Of a stretch of DNA of 64,000 nt, positions 8,224 through 17,034 are shown one piece after another. The notes under the pieces are model-generated. The model saw only the letters and a list, made by a program, of their open reading frames with translations, was not told where the DNA came from and made no database searches. The stretch's first letter is position 1, and each line of letters starts with the position of its first letter. Both the position numbers and the translations under genes were made by a program. The stretch comes from a virus: IMG/VR virus record IMGVR_UViG_3300025585_000032, positions 78,042 to 142,041 of that record; one strand, written 5' to 3'.

Positions 8224-11200
8224 ATGATTCCGGGCAGTGTTCATCCTCTTCTTGCAGGTGGAACGAGTTATTCTATAGCATATTCAATGCGTTTTAGACC
8301 AGGCAGTAGTGTTTTGTCTAGAAGTTTGGCTGCAAGTGGAAATCTTGATAAATGGACATGGAGTTGTTGGATCAAGCGAGGTGGTCCTTTTGCAACTTTT
8401 TATCCTTTATTAGCTGGAACAATAGGTGGAAGCACATATTATCAATCTGTTTTTGGTATAAATTCATCAGATCAACTTTGGTATTATCAATTTACAAATG
8501 CTGTTGGTTACTATGTAAACGTAACAAGCACTGGAGTTTTACGGGATCCATCAGCTTGGTATCATATCGTTTTGAAGTATGATCGTCTTGGATCAAATAT
8601 GGTGGCTTGGGTAAACAATCAAGAATATATAAACACATCTTCATATACCACAACAGTTCAGTATATAAATTCTTCTTCAGCCACTCAATATTATGGTAAC
8701 TACACATATCAGAGTAATCCTGGCGGTGTTTATGATGGCTATATGTCTGATTTACATTTCATTGATAATCAAGCATTGACGCCGTCTTCTTTTGCTGAAA
8801 CAGATCCCGTAACTGGTGTTTGGAGACCAAAAAAATATCTTGGAACTTATACAGGAACAAGTCATAGACTAGAGTTTGCAAATAGTTCAAACTTTGGCGT
8901 AGACACCAGCGGAAATGCAAACAATTGGACTCAAAGTGCTGGTGTTGCATCAACTGATCAAATGACTGATACACCCACATTGAATTATGCTATTTTAAAC
9001 GTTGTAGATAAAGGTACTAGCATAACAACAGCGAATGGTAATTTACAAGTAAAAAATTCTAGTGGTGGTTCCTTTGAAAGAATAAGATCGTCTATTGGTA
9101 TGACCACAGGAAAATGGTATGCTGAGTTTGTAATTAATTCAGAAGGTAATCCGAGTAGAATTCAGTCAGGTTTAATGTCGGGTTCGGCCAGTATTACTAT
9201 AAGTTATCTTGGCAACGGCGATGCTCTATCCTGGTCAATATTGGAAAGCGTCGGAAGTCTTTATAAAATAACTAATAGTACTACAACATTGTATGTTTCT
9301 GGAGGAACTTTAGATCCTGGAGATATACACATGTTAGCCTATGACGCGGATGCTGGAAAATTTTGGTACGGAAAAAATGGCTCTTGGTTTGCTAGTGGAA
9401 ATCCCGCCGCAGGAACTAATGAAATGTTTTCTGGTGTTTCTGTTTCAGGTCAAGCCATATTTTTTGCATCAAGTGCTTATAATACATCGGACTCTGGTAC
9501 TTGGAATTTTGGTCAAAGACCCTTCGTTTATACCCCACCAACAGGATTTGTGGCACTAAATTCAAATAATCTTTTAGCACCAACAATCAAAAAAGGCAAT
9601 ACATATTTTGATGTAATCACATATACAGGTAATGGATCAACATCAAATGTTAGTATTACAGGTACAGCTTTTACACCAGATTTTATTTGGTTCAAGAGAA
9701 GAAATTCAACAACGAATGGTGATCATGTAATAATAGACAGTTCACGTTTTAGTGGATTGACTGCAGCAAATACATTTATTTCTAATACAGGATTGAATTG
9801 GGCTGGTGATACTGCAAATTGGCAATGGGGTATTGACACAGCAAATTCTGGTGTGAGAGGTGGCGGATCTCTTGGAACAAATGTAAGAACTGGCATATAT
9901 TATGATGTTGATATTGATGCAAATACTCCATTTGAAGTTGAATATCAATTAAGAGGTATTGACGCAGCAAATTCTGCGGGTATAGTTGCAATTTATAGAA
10001 AAGAAGATCAGGGAAATATAGGAACTACCGGTAATCGCTTTGCATTAGGCATGTTTTCTCAAACATCTACTCATTGGGTCGGTGGTGTAGATCCTGCGCC
10101 AACTATTGGACTTTCATTTCAGCATTCAAGTACACCAGCGGCTGAAGCAGCTGAAGAAAAGTACGCAAATGTTGTCTCGTTGACATCAAATGTCGCAACG
10201 ACTAACGTGTTTGTACTTACTCGCGAAGCCGATGGTAACTTGAGAGCGTATAGAACAAACTCATCCGGAAATCGTATTTTGGTCAAGACACATTATGAAA
10301 AAACAAATTCAGCAATGAGGGTTGCCATAGGATCTGGTTCAGAAGGTAATTTCTTAGGTCTTCAATATCTAAAAATAAATCTAGTTGGTGCAAGTTCTAC
10401 GGCCACAAGATATTCTTCTCAATACACAAATCTTACTACATTTGACAAGATTGAAGAAGAGTTTGTTTCATTTAACTCAAATGGATTTACAATTAAAAAT
10501 AATGGAATTAATGCTGCAGCTGATGGTGCTAGAATAACTTCACGATTAAATATAAACACAGCAACTATGGTGTCGTGGGCATGGAAAAAAAGTCCTACAT
10601 CAGGATTTGACATTGTCACATATACGGGAACTGGGGCAAACACAAATGTAAGTCATTCTCTTGGTGTTGCACCATCAATGATAATTGTCAAACAACGCGC
10701 ATCAAATACAACAACTAATTGGGCTGTTTGGCACACCAGCATTGCAAACACAAATTATCTTTTGTTGAATGGCACTGCTGCAGCAGCCGCGGGAGCGACA
10801 TATTGGAATAATATAACTGCAAATTCTACAACGTTTAGTCTAGGTACTCATCTTGATGTAAATTTCAATAATGCCAGATATGTTGCTTATCTTTGGTCTG
10901 AGGTTGCAGGATTTAGTAGATTTGGATCATATGTTGGAAATAATAGTACAGATGGTCCGTTTGTTTGGTGTGGATTTAGACCAAGATTTTTACTTCTTCG
11001 CACAAACGCATTGGCAAATTGGGTTTTAGTTGATGCTGTAAGAAGTACAACAAATCCTATATCATTGTCTCTACAAGCCGATAACACTACTGTAGAGACA
11101 AGTTTCGCATATTTAGATATTTTATCTAATGGATTTAAAATTAAAAGTACATCTGGTGGCGGAATAAATTCAGCATCAACAACAACATTTTTTGCAGCAT

Positions 11201-11238
11201 TTGCTGAGACACCATTCAAATATGCAAGAGCAAGATAA
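8224..11238 (+). CDS. Large multidomain tail protein with LamG-like and SPRY-like domains
   Basis: A 1004-residue protein. Residues about 20-200 form a LamG-like domain ('DKWTWSCWIKRG', 'PSAWYHIVLKYDR', 'YDGYMSDLHFIDNQALTPSSF'). A 'LEFANSSNFGVDTSGNANNW' linker follows, typical of this phage lectin family. Residues about 280-430 look like a SPRY/B30.2-type module ('GKWYAEFVINSEG', 'YDADAGKFWYGKNGSWF', 'WNFGQRPFVY'). The rest has repeated 'FDVITYTGNGSTSNVS' / 'FDIVTYTGTGANTNVSHSLG' units. This is probably a host-recognition or side-fibre protein. No peptidase or lyase motif was seen. Confidence 0.75.
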   Translation: MIPGSVHPLLAGGTSYSIAYSMRFRPGSSVLSRSLAASGNLDKWTWSCWIKRGGPFATFYPLLAGTIGGSTYYQSVFGINSSDQLWYYQFTNAVGYYVNVTSTGVLRDPSAWYHIVLKYDRLGSNMVAWVNNQEYINTSSYTTTVQYINSSSATQYYGNYTYQSNPGGVYDGYMSDLHFIDNQALTPSSFAETDPVTGVWRPKKYLGTYTGTSHRLEFANSSNFGVDTSGNANNWTQSAGVASTDQMTDTPTLNYAILNVVDKGTSITTANGNLQVKNSSGGSFERIRSSIGMTTGKWYAEFVINSEGNPSRIQSGLMSGSASITISYLGNGDALSWSILESVGSLYKITNSTTTLYVSGGTLDPGDIHMLAYDADAGKFWYGKNGSWFASGNPAAGTNEMFSGVSVSGQAIFFASSAYNTSDSGTWNFGQRPFVYTPPTGFVALNSNNLLAPTIKKGNTYFDVITYTGNGSTSNVSITGTAFTPDFIWFKRRNSTTNGDHVIIDSSRFSGLTAANTFISNTGLNWAGDTANWQWGIDTANSGVRGGGSLGTNVRTGIYYDVDIDANTPFEVEYQLRGIDAANSAGIVAIYRKEDQGNIGTTGNRFALGMFSQTSTHWVGGVDPAPTIGLSFQHSSTPAAEAAEEKYANVVSLTSNVATTNVFVLTREADGNLRAYRTNSSGNRILVKTHYEKTNSAMRVAIGSGSEGNFLGLQYLKINLVGASSTATRYSSQYTNLTTFDKIEEEFVSFNSNGFTIKNNGINAAADGARITSRLNINTATMVSWAWKKSPTSGFDIVTYTGTGANTNVSHSLGVAPSMIIVKQRASNTTTNWAVWHTSIANTNYLLLNGTAAAAAGATYWNNITANSTTFSLGTHLDVNFNNARYVAYLWSEVAGFSRFGSYVGNNSTDGPFVWCGFRPRFLLLRTNALANWVLVDAVRSTTNPISLSLQADNTTVETSFAYLDILSNGFKIKSTSGGGINSASTTTFFAAFAETPFKYARAR

Positions 11239-11249
11239 AAACAATTCAT

Positions 11250-11257
11250 TATAAATA
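11250..11257 (+). promoter_or_regulatory. Late promoter (TATAAATA)
   Basis: A perfect TATAAATA octamer lies 25 bases upstream of the 11282 start in the 43-base gap after the large tail gene. It matches the T4-type late promoter recognised by gp55, whose gene is in this window. Confidence 0.6.
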
Positions 11258-11281
11258 TAAAAAGAAATAAAAAGGTAAAAT

Positions 11282-11737
11282 ATGTTTGTATTAGATGGAA
11301 AACCGCTACAAGTTGATGTTCCTTTCATACACAATGGTATTCAATATCCAGCAAATTGGCTAAGACTTACCACATGGGAAGAAAAATCAGCAATTGGTAT
11401 TACTGAAGTTTCAGATCCTGTAAGACCCGATGATCGCTTTTATTATGTTAGTATGCAAGGTGATCCTGTACCAAAAGACCTAGATTCATTGAAAGAAACT
11501 TTTAAAAACCAAGTAAATACTACTACATACGCAATATTACAAACAACTGATTGGTATGTAATTAGAAAGCAAGAAACAGGAGTTGAAATACCAGAAAAGA
11601 TTGCAACTCATAGAAGTGCTGTTAGAGCTGCTTCAGAAGCAAACAAAACTGCGCTAAACGCAGCAACGAATCTAGAAGAGTTTATTGCTGCCGTTGAACA
11701 GATATATTCATCTTGGCCTGTTTTAGAACCAAAGTAA
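11282..11737 (+). CDS. Putative tail fibre assembly chaperone-like protein
   Basis: A 151-residue protein. Its N-terminal half is a small domain ('LDGKPLQVDVPFIHNGIQYPANWLRLTT'). Its C-terminal half is helical and ends in the chaperone-like 'NLEEFIAAVEQIYSSWPVLEPK', with 'TTDWYVIRKQETGVEIPEKIATHRSAVR' before it ('DW..IR....G..IP......R..VR'), a pattern well known from tail-fibre assembly proteins. It sits between two fibre genes. It probably assists folding or attachment of neighbouring fibres. Confidence 0.65.
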   Translation: MFVLDGKPLQVDVPFIHNGIQYPANWLRLTTWEEKSAIGITEVSDPVRPDDRFYYVSMQGDPVPKDLDSLKETFKNQVNTTTYAILQTTDWYVIRKQETGVEIPEKIATHRSAVRAASEANKTALNAATNLEEFIAAVEQIYSSWPVLEPK

Positions 11738-11753
11738 AAAAGAAAAATGACAC

Positions 11754-12620
11754 ATGGCAATTAATTTCCCTATTAATCCTGTAGACGGTGATAGATTTAC
11801 TCAGAGCGGTTTATCTTTCACATATAGTGCTACAATCGGAGCATGGGAAAAAACCCCTAAGATTTTGATATCCGACGAAGCACCTGCCAATACATCAAAC
11901 GGCACATTATGGTGGAATTCAAATGATGGTGCATTATATATTAATTATAACGATAGCAATAGTTCACAATGGGTTGTGACATTTCCGCGAGGTAGCGGAT
12001 CAACATCAAATAGTCCTAATTCAAATGGAGTCTATTTGACTGTTTCTAGTGCGGTATTAAAGACAGGCAACACCATGACAGGTGATCTTGTCATGTCTTC
12101 TGCAAACATCACATTTTTAACAACATCAAATAGCGGTGTATACTGGAATAATACTTCATTTATTCATTCACCTTCGGCAAATGTAGTAGTTTTAGGAACA
12201 TCTTCTACCGAAGACATTAGAATAGATTCAACAGGTAATGTTGGCATAAAAACATCATCACCTGCCGCAAGTCTTGATGTAGTTGGATCAATATCTGATG
12301 CGAAAGCCAATAACATATCTCAAACCTTGACGGATGGTGTGTCAATAACATGGGATGGTTCCCTAGGCAGAATAGCGACTGTAACATTAGGCGGAAATAG
12401 AACACTTGCAAATGCAACAAACCTGAGAGTTGGTACATACATTCTTCATGTTATACAAGATTCAGTTGGTAGTCGAACATTAACATTTTCAAATCAATAC
12501 AAGTTTACTGCAAATGTTCAACCAACTTTGACAACTGCAGCAAATAGTAGAGATCTTTTCTCGTTTGTTTCAGACGGAACAAACATGTATGGCGCAATGA
12601 TACCAGACGTTAGATCTTGA
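11754..12620 (+). CDS. Modular tail fibre protein
   Basis: A 288-residue fibre that combines 'MAINFPINP', the 'SDEAPANTSNGTLWWNS' module, 'LKTGNTMTGDLVMSSANITF', 'SFIHSPSANVVVLGTSS' and a C-terminal 'LGGNRTLANATNLRVGTYIL...MYGAMIPDVRS'. It is a close paralogue of the 6245 protein, lacking its shaft and the middle domain. It is followed after 13 bases by the glycine-rich adhesin-like gene. Confidence 0.78.
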   Translation: MAINFPINPVDGDRFTQSGLSFTYSATIGAWEKTPKILISDEAPANTSNGTLWWNSNDGALYINYNDSNSSQWVVTFPRGSGSTSNSPNSNGVYLTVSSAVLKTGNTMTGDLVMSSANITFLTTSNSGVYWNNTSFIHSPSANVVVLGTSSTEDIRIDSTGNVGIKTSSPAASLDVVGSISDAKANNISQTLTDGVSITWDGSLGRIATVTLGGNRTLANATNLRVGTYILHVIQDSVGSRTLTFSNQYKFTANVQPTLTTAANSRDLFSFVSDGTNMYGAMIPDVRS

Positions 12621-12633
12621 GGTTAAACCCACA

Positions 12634-13548
12634 ATGTTTGTAACGATAATATCAAGACCTTATGCACTACTGAATATAACATCAACTTCAAATAATTATA
12701 ATCTTAGGTCGGCAACAGGAACTGCGATAGGAGTACCTCATCCTAATTTTCCAATAAATGTAATTTCATTTATTACTGCAAATGTTTCGGGAAATTCAAA
12801 TACAGTTCCCGCATATAGAACGGCAAATGGTTGGCATGGCGGAACTTCAATATTTGTTAGAAATAGAGCAACAATAACTGGAGCAACGGGACCAACTGGA
12901 GTTGCTGGCACAGGCGGTGCCGGAGGCGGTGGATCTGGTTATCCTACTAATCCAGGTTCAGCAGGTTCATCTGGTGGTACTGGTGGAATTGGAAATTTAG
13001 GCGGATCTGCTTTTACTGCTGATGCTGCAAATAATGTTAAAATTATAGTTGATAATTTGGGAACAATTACAGGAGGTGCCGGTGGTCCAGGCGGTCCTGG
13101 TGGTGGCGGTGGCGGTGGCGGCGGTGTTTTGGGATATCTATTGGTTCCTAGTAAAGGCGTGCCATATTATAACTATTATGGCGGTGGCGGTGGTGGTGGC
13201 GGTGCTGGTATTCCTGGTGGAACTGGTGGCGTTGGCGGAGGTTCTTTATTTGTACCAAATGGATCGACAGGATCAAACGGAACGGCATCACTAGGTGGTG
13301 CAGGTGGTGCAGCGTCTCCAGGCGGAAGTCCTGCTGCTGGTGCTGGCGGCCCTGGTGGTAATACAGCACAAGCAGGATTTGGTGGTGCAAATGGCGGTGG
13401 TGGTTACGCATTCAATACAACATACGGTGCAAAACCTGGAGGTGCCGCAGGAGCAACTGGTAACATAGGCGATACAGGATTTGCTGTTACAGGTAACACA
13501 AATATCATTTACATTACTTTAGGAACAAGAAACGGACCAGTTTCTTAA
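12634..13548 (+). CDS. Glycine-rich adhesin-like protein (possible gp38-type tip)
   Basis: A 304-residue protein. Residues 1-80 form a beta-type head ('SRPYALLNITSTSNNYNLRS'). Residues about 85-285 are dominated by runs such as 'GGAGGGGSG', 'GGPGGPGGGGGGGGG' and 'GGGGGGGGAGIPGGTGGVGG' with short variable loops between them. This layout matches the polyglycine sandwich of T2/S16-type gp38 adhesins at the tip of long tail fibres, where the loops between Gly runs contact the receptor. Position at the end of the fibre cluster supports this. The family match is by pattern only. It is not collagen-like because there is no G-X-Y periodicity. Confidence 0.6.
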   Translation: MFVTIISRPYALLNITSTSNNYNLRSATGTAIGVPHPNFPINVISFITANVSGNSNTVPAYRTANGWHGGTSIFVRNRATITGATGPTGVAGTGGAGGGGSGYPTNPGSAGSSGGTGGIGNLGGSAFTADAANNVKIIVDNLGTITGGAGGPGGPGGGGGGGGGVLGYLLVPSKGVPYYNYYGGGGGGGGAGIPGGTGGVGGGSLFVPNGSTGSNGTASLGGAGGAASPGGSPAAGAGGPGGNTAQAGFGGANGGGGYAFNTTYGAKPGGAAGATGNIGDTGFAVTGNTNIIYITLGTRNGPVS

Positions 13549-13556
13549 AATAAATA
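13549..13556 (+). promoter_or_regulatory. Possible late promoter (7/8 match)
   Basis: AATAAATA lies just after the glycine-rich gene and 3 bases before the small gene at 13559. If used, transcription would start inside that small gene and serve gp13 and the head/tail genes downstream. Confidence 0.3.
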
Positions 13557-13558
13557 TA

Positions 13559-13705
13559 ATGAAAAATAAAATTGTAATTGAACTTTCGATAGAAGAACTA
13601 AACCAGATATTGGGTGCTTTGGCTAAATTACCATATGAAGTATCCGTAAGTATTATAAACAAATTAGTAAAAATAGCACAAGAGCAACTAAAAAACAATG
13701 AATAG
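13559..13705 (+). CDS. Small hypothetical protein, 48 aa
   Basis: ATG at 13559, stop TAG at 13703-13705. The product begins MKNKIVIELSIEELNQILGA and continues with 'LAKLPYEVSVSIINKLVKIAQEQL'. A short beta strand followed by two amphipathic helices is predicted by eye. Codon use resembles the neighbours, it fills the gap between the adhesin-like gene and gp13 exactly, and small proteins of this kind recur near fibre genes in T4-like phages. Function unknown. Confidence 0.65.
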   Translation: MKNKIVIELSIEELNQILGALAKLPYEVSVSIINKLVKIAQEQLKNNE

Positions 13706-13713
13706 GTAATAAA

Positions 13714-14673
13714 ATGGCAACACCAAGTTCTCGTACCGCACTCATAGATTATTGCAAGCGTCGTCTTGGATTTCCCGTCATTGAAATCAATGTTGATGAC
13801 GATCAAGTTGAAGATCGTATTGATGATGCACTACAATACTTTCAAGATTATCACTACGATGCAATTCAAAAAGTCTATCTAAAGCATCTTGTAACTCAAA
13901 CGGATGTTGATCGTCAATATATTGACATGACTCAAGCATCTGGTGCTGCTACAGTTGTTTCTGGAAATGCAACAGTTACTGGTTCGGGTACAAATTTTGC
14001 CGCAGAATTTACCGCAGGTGTAACACAGCTTACGATCAACGGTGAAACAAAAACCGTGTCTACAATAAATGACAAGGGTTCAATGGTGATGAACTCCGTG
14101 TTCTCATCAAGTGCAAATTCAGTTCCTATTACAATTTATGGCGCGTCTGATCTAATTACAGGTGTAACAAGAATATTTCCGTTGTCATCAACAAATGCAA
14201 CTGTCAATATGTTTGATCTTCGTTATCAGCTTCGCCTACACGAACTATATGACTTCACATCAACATCATATGTCAATTATGTATTGACGCAGCAACATCT
14301 TCGCACGTTGGATATGCTATTTTCTGGCGAGCAACCAATTCGCTTCAATCGTCATCAGAATAGATTGTATATCGATCTTCAATGGGGAACGGATATACAG
14401 ACAAATGAATACTTGATCATAGAAGCATATAGAATTGTTGATCCGGATTCATATAATGATGTATATAATGATCGTTGGTTGAAGAGATACTCAACCGCAT
14501 TGATCAAGCGTCAATGGGGATTGAACTTGAAGAAGTTTGGTGGTATTCAATTACCCGGTGGTGTTCAGTTGAATGGTCAGCAAATATATGACGAAGCTGA
14601 ATCTGAAATTGCTACACTAGAACAAGAGATGCAAGACAAGTACGAAGTTCCACCAGAGTTTATACTGGGCTAA
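13714..14673 (+). CDS. 13: Neck protein gp13
   Basis: A 319-residue homologue of T4 gp13, which with gp14 forms the neck ring that closes the filled head before tail attachment. The N-terminus ('LIDYCKRRLGFPVIEINVDDDQVEDRIDDALQYF') and the C-terminal region ('YLIIEAYRIVDPD', 'WLKRYSTALIKRQWGLNLKKF', 'EIATLEQEMQDKYE') are characteristic. Residues about 70-135 look like an inserted Ala/Thr/Val-rich beta domain. It heads the conserved order gp13-gp14-gp15-gp16-gp17, with gp14 starting 8 bases downstream. Confidence 0.9.
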   Translation: MATPSSRTALIDYCKRRLGFPVIEINVDDDQVEDRIDDALQYFQDYHYDAIQKVYLKHLVTQTDVDRQYIDMTQASGAATVVSGNATVTGSGTNFAAEFTAGVTQLTINGETKTVSTINDKGSMVMNSVFSSSANSVPITIYGASDLITGVTRIFPLSSTNATVNMFDLRYQLRLHELYDFTSTSYVNYVLTQQHLRTLDMLFSGEQPIRFNRHQNRLYIDLQWGTDIQTNEYLIIEAYRIVDPDSYNDVYNDRWLKRYSTALIKRQWGLNLKKFGGIQLPGGVQLNGQQIYDEAESEIATLEQEMQDKYEVPPEFILG

Positions 14674-14681
14674 GGCACTCG

Positions 14682-15566
14682 ATGGCAACCAATCATTATT
14701 TTCATAACTATCCTGGTGTTGTTACACCCGAACAGCTTCTTGTAGAAGATTTGATAATAGAATCAATCAAGCAGTATGGTTCTGACGTTTATTACATTCC
14801 AAGAAAATCTTTAAGTGATGAAGATGGAATATACGGTGAAGATCCTGTAAAATTATATGATGCTGCATATCCTATGGAAATGTATTTGCAGTCAGTTGCT
14901 GGATTTGAAGGACCTGGTGAATTCTTTAGTAAGTTTGGTCTTGAAATTCGTGACTCCATGCGTGTTGTTGTTGCAAGACGAGTATATGAAAAGTATGCAC
15001 CAACTTCTGTTTATCCAAGACCACGTGAAGGAGATCTTGTTTATATTCCGGCTCTTTCAAACATGTTTGAAATAAAATATGTGGAAGAAGAAAGAAATTT
15101 CTACACATTAGGTCGTCGTCCACCTTTATTCTATTATTATGAACTATCTCTTGAACTATATAAATTTTCTAATGAAAGATTTAATACTGGTGTGAATGAG
15201 ATTGATGAAATTGCTCGTAAATATTCTTATACACAAAATATGGCAATGACTGCTGGTGGAACAGGTGCATTTACACAAGGTGAAACGGTATATCAAGGTG
15301 CAAATCTTTCTTCGTCTTCTGTTACTGCAATTGTCAAAAATTGGTTTCCTGCCAATAATACACTACAACTAATAAACATGAAAGGCATCTTCTCTACAGC
15401 AACAGCTATTCGTGGCGCAACATCAAATGCAAACTTTACATTGTCATCGTTTGATAGACAGAACTTTGATGGCATATCTGATGAATTGACAAACAATCTT
15501 GAAATACAAACAGATGCAAATGGCATCATTGACTTTACGGAAACCAATCCGTTCGGAGAACCTTGA
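14682..15566 (+). CDS. 14: Neck protein gp14
   Basis: A 294-residue homologue of T4 gp14, the second neck protein needed to complete DNA-filled heads. The N-terminal half carries the family pattern 'QLLVEDLIIESIKQYGSDVYYIPR', 'MEMYLQSVAGFEGPGEFFSKFGLEIRDSM' and 'RPREGDLVYIPALSNMFEIKYVE'. The C-terminal part is more variable. It is coupled to gp15 by a one-base overlap (TGATG). Confidence 0.9.
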   Translation: MATNHYFHNYPGVVTPEQLLVEDLIIESIKQYGSDVYYIPRKSLSDEDGIYGEDPVKLYDAAYPMEMYLQSVAGFEGPGEFFSKFGLEIRDSMRVVVARRVYEKYAPTSVYPRPREGDLVYIPALSNMFEIKYVEEERNFYTLGRRPPLFYYYELSLELYKFSNERFNTGVNEIDEIARKYSYTQNMAMTAGGTGAFTQGETVYQGANLSSSSVTAIVKNWFPANNTLQLINMKGIFSTATAIRGATSNANFTLSSFDRQNFDGISDELTNNLEIQTDANGIIDFTETNPFGEP

Positions 15567-16624
15567 TGTCAGGTGTATTCGGTAATCATTTCTATCATCG
15601 CATAACACGCAAGATTGTTGTTGCATTTGGTTCACTATTCAATGACATTCAGTTGATAAGATATAACAAAGCAGGAACAACTGAACTTGAACGTATGCTT
15701 GTTCCAATCGTTTATGCACAAAAGGAAAAATTTTATAATCGTATCAAAGGTGATCCAAATTTGACTAAGGATATTCAGGTTACTTTACCTAGAATTTCTT
15801 TTGAAATCATTGGCGTTGAATATGATCCGACAAGAAAACAAAATAGTTTGATACGCAATACAAACATAGCCACTGCTACAAGTACAACGCAAAAAACTCA
15901 ATATATGGGTGTTCCATACAACTATGAGTTTAGTTTGTCAATTTATGTTAGAAACATTGAAGACGGATGGCAAATAGTTGAACAAATACTTCCTATTTTC
16001 AATCCTGATTATACATTGACTTTGGATCTTGTGAGCACAATGGGAATCAAAAAAGATGTCCCAATCATGTTGAATTCGGTCGCATATACTGTTGATTATG
16101 AAAGTTCACACGACGAAGATACTACAAGAATGGTAATATTTGATCTTACGTTTACTGTAAGAGCAATGCTATTTGGACCAATTTCAGATTCAAAGATCAT
16201 CACAAAAGCAAATACAAATATCTATGGATCATTCAATTCAGGTACTTCTGGTGGACTACCAATATACGTTCTTGATCTTCAATCTGGTGGATTTAGTGTG
16301 TTTAAGGAAGGAGAGTTGATATGGCAAGGTGGCACATATCAGTTTCCTGATGCAAAAGCTGAGGTCATTGAACACGATACGTCAAATAGAAAACTCTATA
16401 TAAAAGATGTTTATGGTTCAAAAAATGGTCTTGGTGCATTTAGGTCAAACGTAGAAATAACTGGAGCATCTTCTGGTGCATCATGGAATGTTGCAAGTTC
16501 ATATGTTTCAAATATCAAACTTGTTATTGGATCAGTTACACCAGATCCATTGACTGCAAATGTAAATAGTGACTTCGGCTTTACCGAAACAATTATAGAA
16601 TTTCCAAATACGTTAGGTCAGTAA
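15566..16624 (+). CDS. 15: Tail completion / sheath terminator protein gp15
   Basis: The ATG at 15566 overlaps the gp14 stop and gives 352 residues. The N-terminal about 200 residues match T4 gp15, the hexameric terminator that caps the sheath and joins tail to neck: 'HFYHRITRKIVVAFGSLFNDIQL', 'PIVYAQKEKFYNRI', 'LPRISFEI'. It is about 80 residues longer than the T4 protein, with a C-terminal extension of Ser/Gly-rich beta-type sequence. The start beats an upstream TTG because ATG is coupled to the gp14 stop. Confidence 0.88.
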   Translation: MSGVFGNHFYHRITRKIVVAFGSLFNDIQLIRYNKAGTTELERMLVPIVYAQKEKFYNRIKGDPNLTKDIQVTLPRISFEIIGVEYDPTRKQNSLIRNTNIATATSTTQKTQYMGVPYNYEFSLSIYVRNIEDGWQIVEQILPIFNPDYTLTLDLVSTMGIKKDVPIMLNSVAYTVDYESSHDEDTTRMVIFDLTFTVRAMLFGPISDSKIITKANTNIYGSFNSGTSGGLPIYVLDLQSGGFSVFKEGELIWQGGTYQFPDAKAEVIEHDTSNRKLYIKDVYGSKNGLGAFRSNVEITGASSGASWNVASSYVSNIKLVIGSVTPDPLTANVNSDFGFTETIIEFPNTLGQ

Positions 16625-17034
16625 TGAGCAAAATTGATGATAATCTAAGTGAAATATTGAATATAGAACCAATAACAAAAACAAGTCAAGAAGTTGTTCC
16701 AGTTATTGAGCCAACTAACGACGCACAAACCGATTATGATTTGACACGACAAACCATTCGTAGTCTTATGCGTAAAGGTGAAGAAGCACTTGATGAATTA
16801 CTCTTTGTAGCAAAACAAAGCGAATCACCTAGAGCATACGAAGTCGTTGCTGGTATGATCAAGAACATTTCAGAAGTGACAAAAGAACTTATAGATCTAC
16901 AAAAGAAAATGAAAGATCTAAACGAAGAAACTTCAAAGTCTTCTTCTGGTGTAAATGTACAAAATGCAGTATTTGTTGGATCAACTGCAGAATTGCAAAA
17001 GCTGCTAAGACAAAGCAAAGAACAAGATGGCTGA
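16624..17034 (+). CDS. 16: Terminase small subunit gp16
   Basis: A 136-residue largely helical protein coupled by ATGA to gp15. Position directly before gp17 and the central helical region ('TRQTIRSLMRKGEEALDELLFVAKQSESPRAYEVVAGMIKNI') fit the T4 gp16 family, which recognises DNA for packaging and stimulates the gp17 ATPase as an oligomeric ring. It overlaps gp17 by 8 bases, suggesting coupled translation. Confidence 0.85.
   Translation: MSKIDDNLSEILNIEPITKTSQEVVPVIEPTNDAQTDYDLTRQTIRSLMRKGEEALDELLFVAKQSESPRAYEVVAGMIKNISEVTKELIDLQKKMKDLNEETSKSSSGVNVQNAVFVGSTAELQKLLRQSKEQDG

Noticed and set aside
12634-13548. Collagen-like protein
   Set aside because: Runs are poly-Gly with irregular loops, not repeated G-X-Y triplets.
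13519-13806. Minus-strand open frame covering the adhesin-gp13 junction
   Set aside because: It has no domain or upstream site and crosses two + strand genes, including the small gene at 13559.
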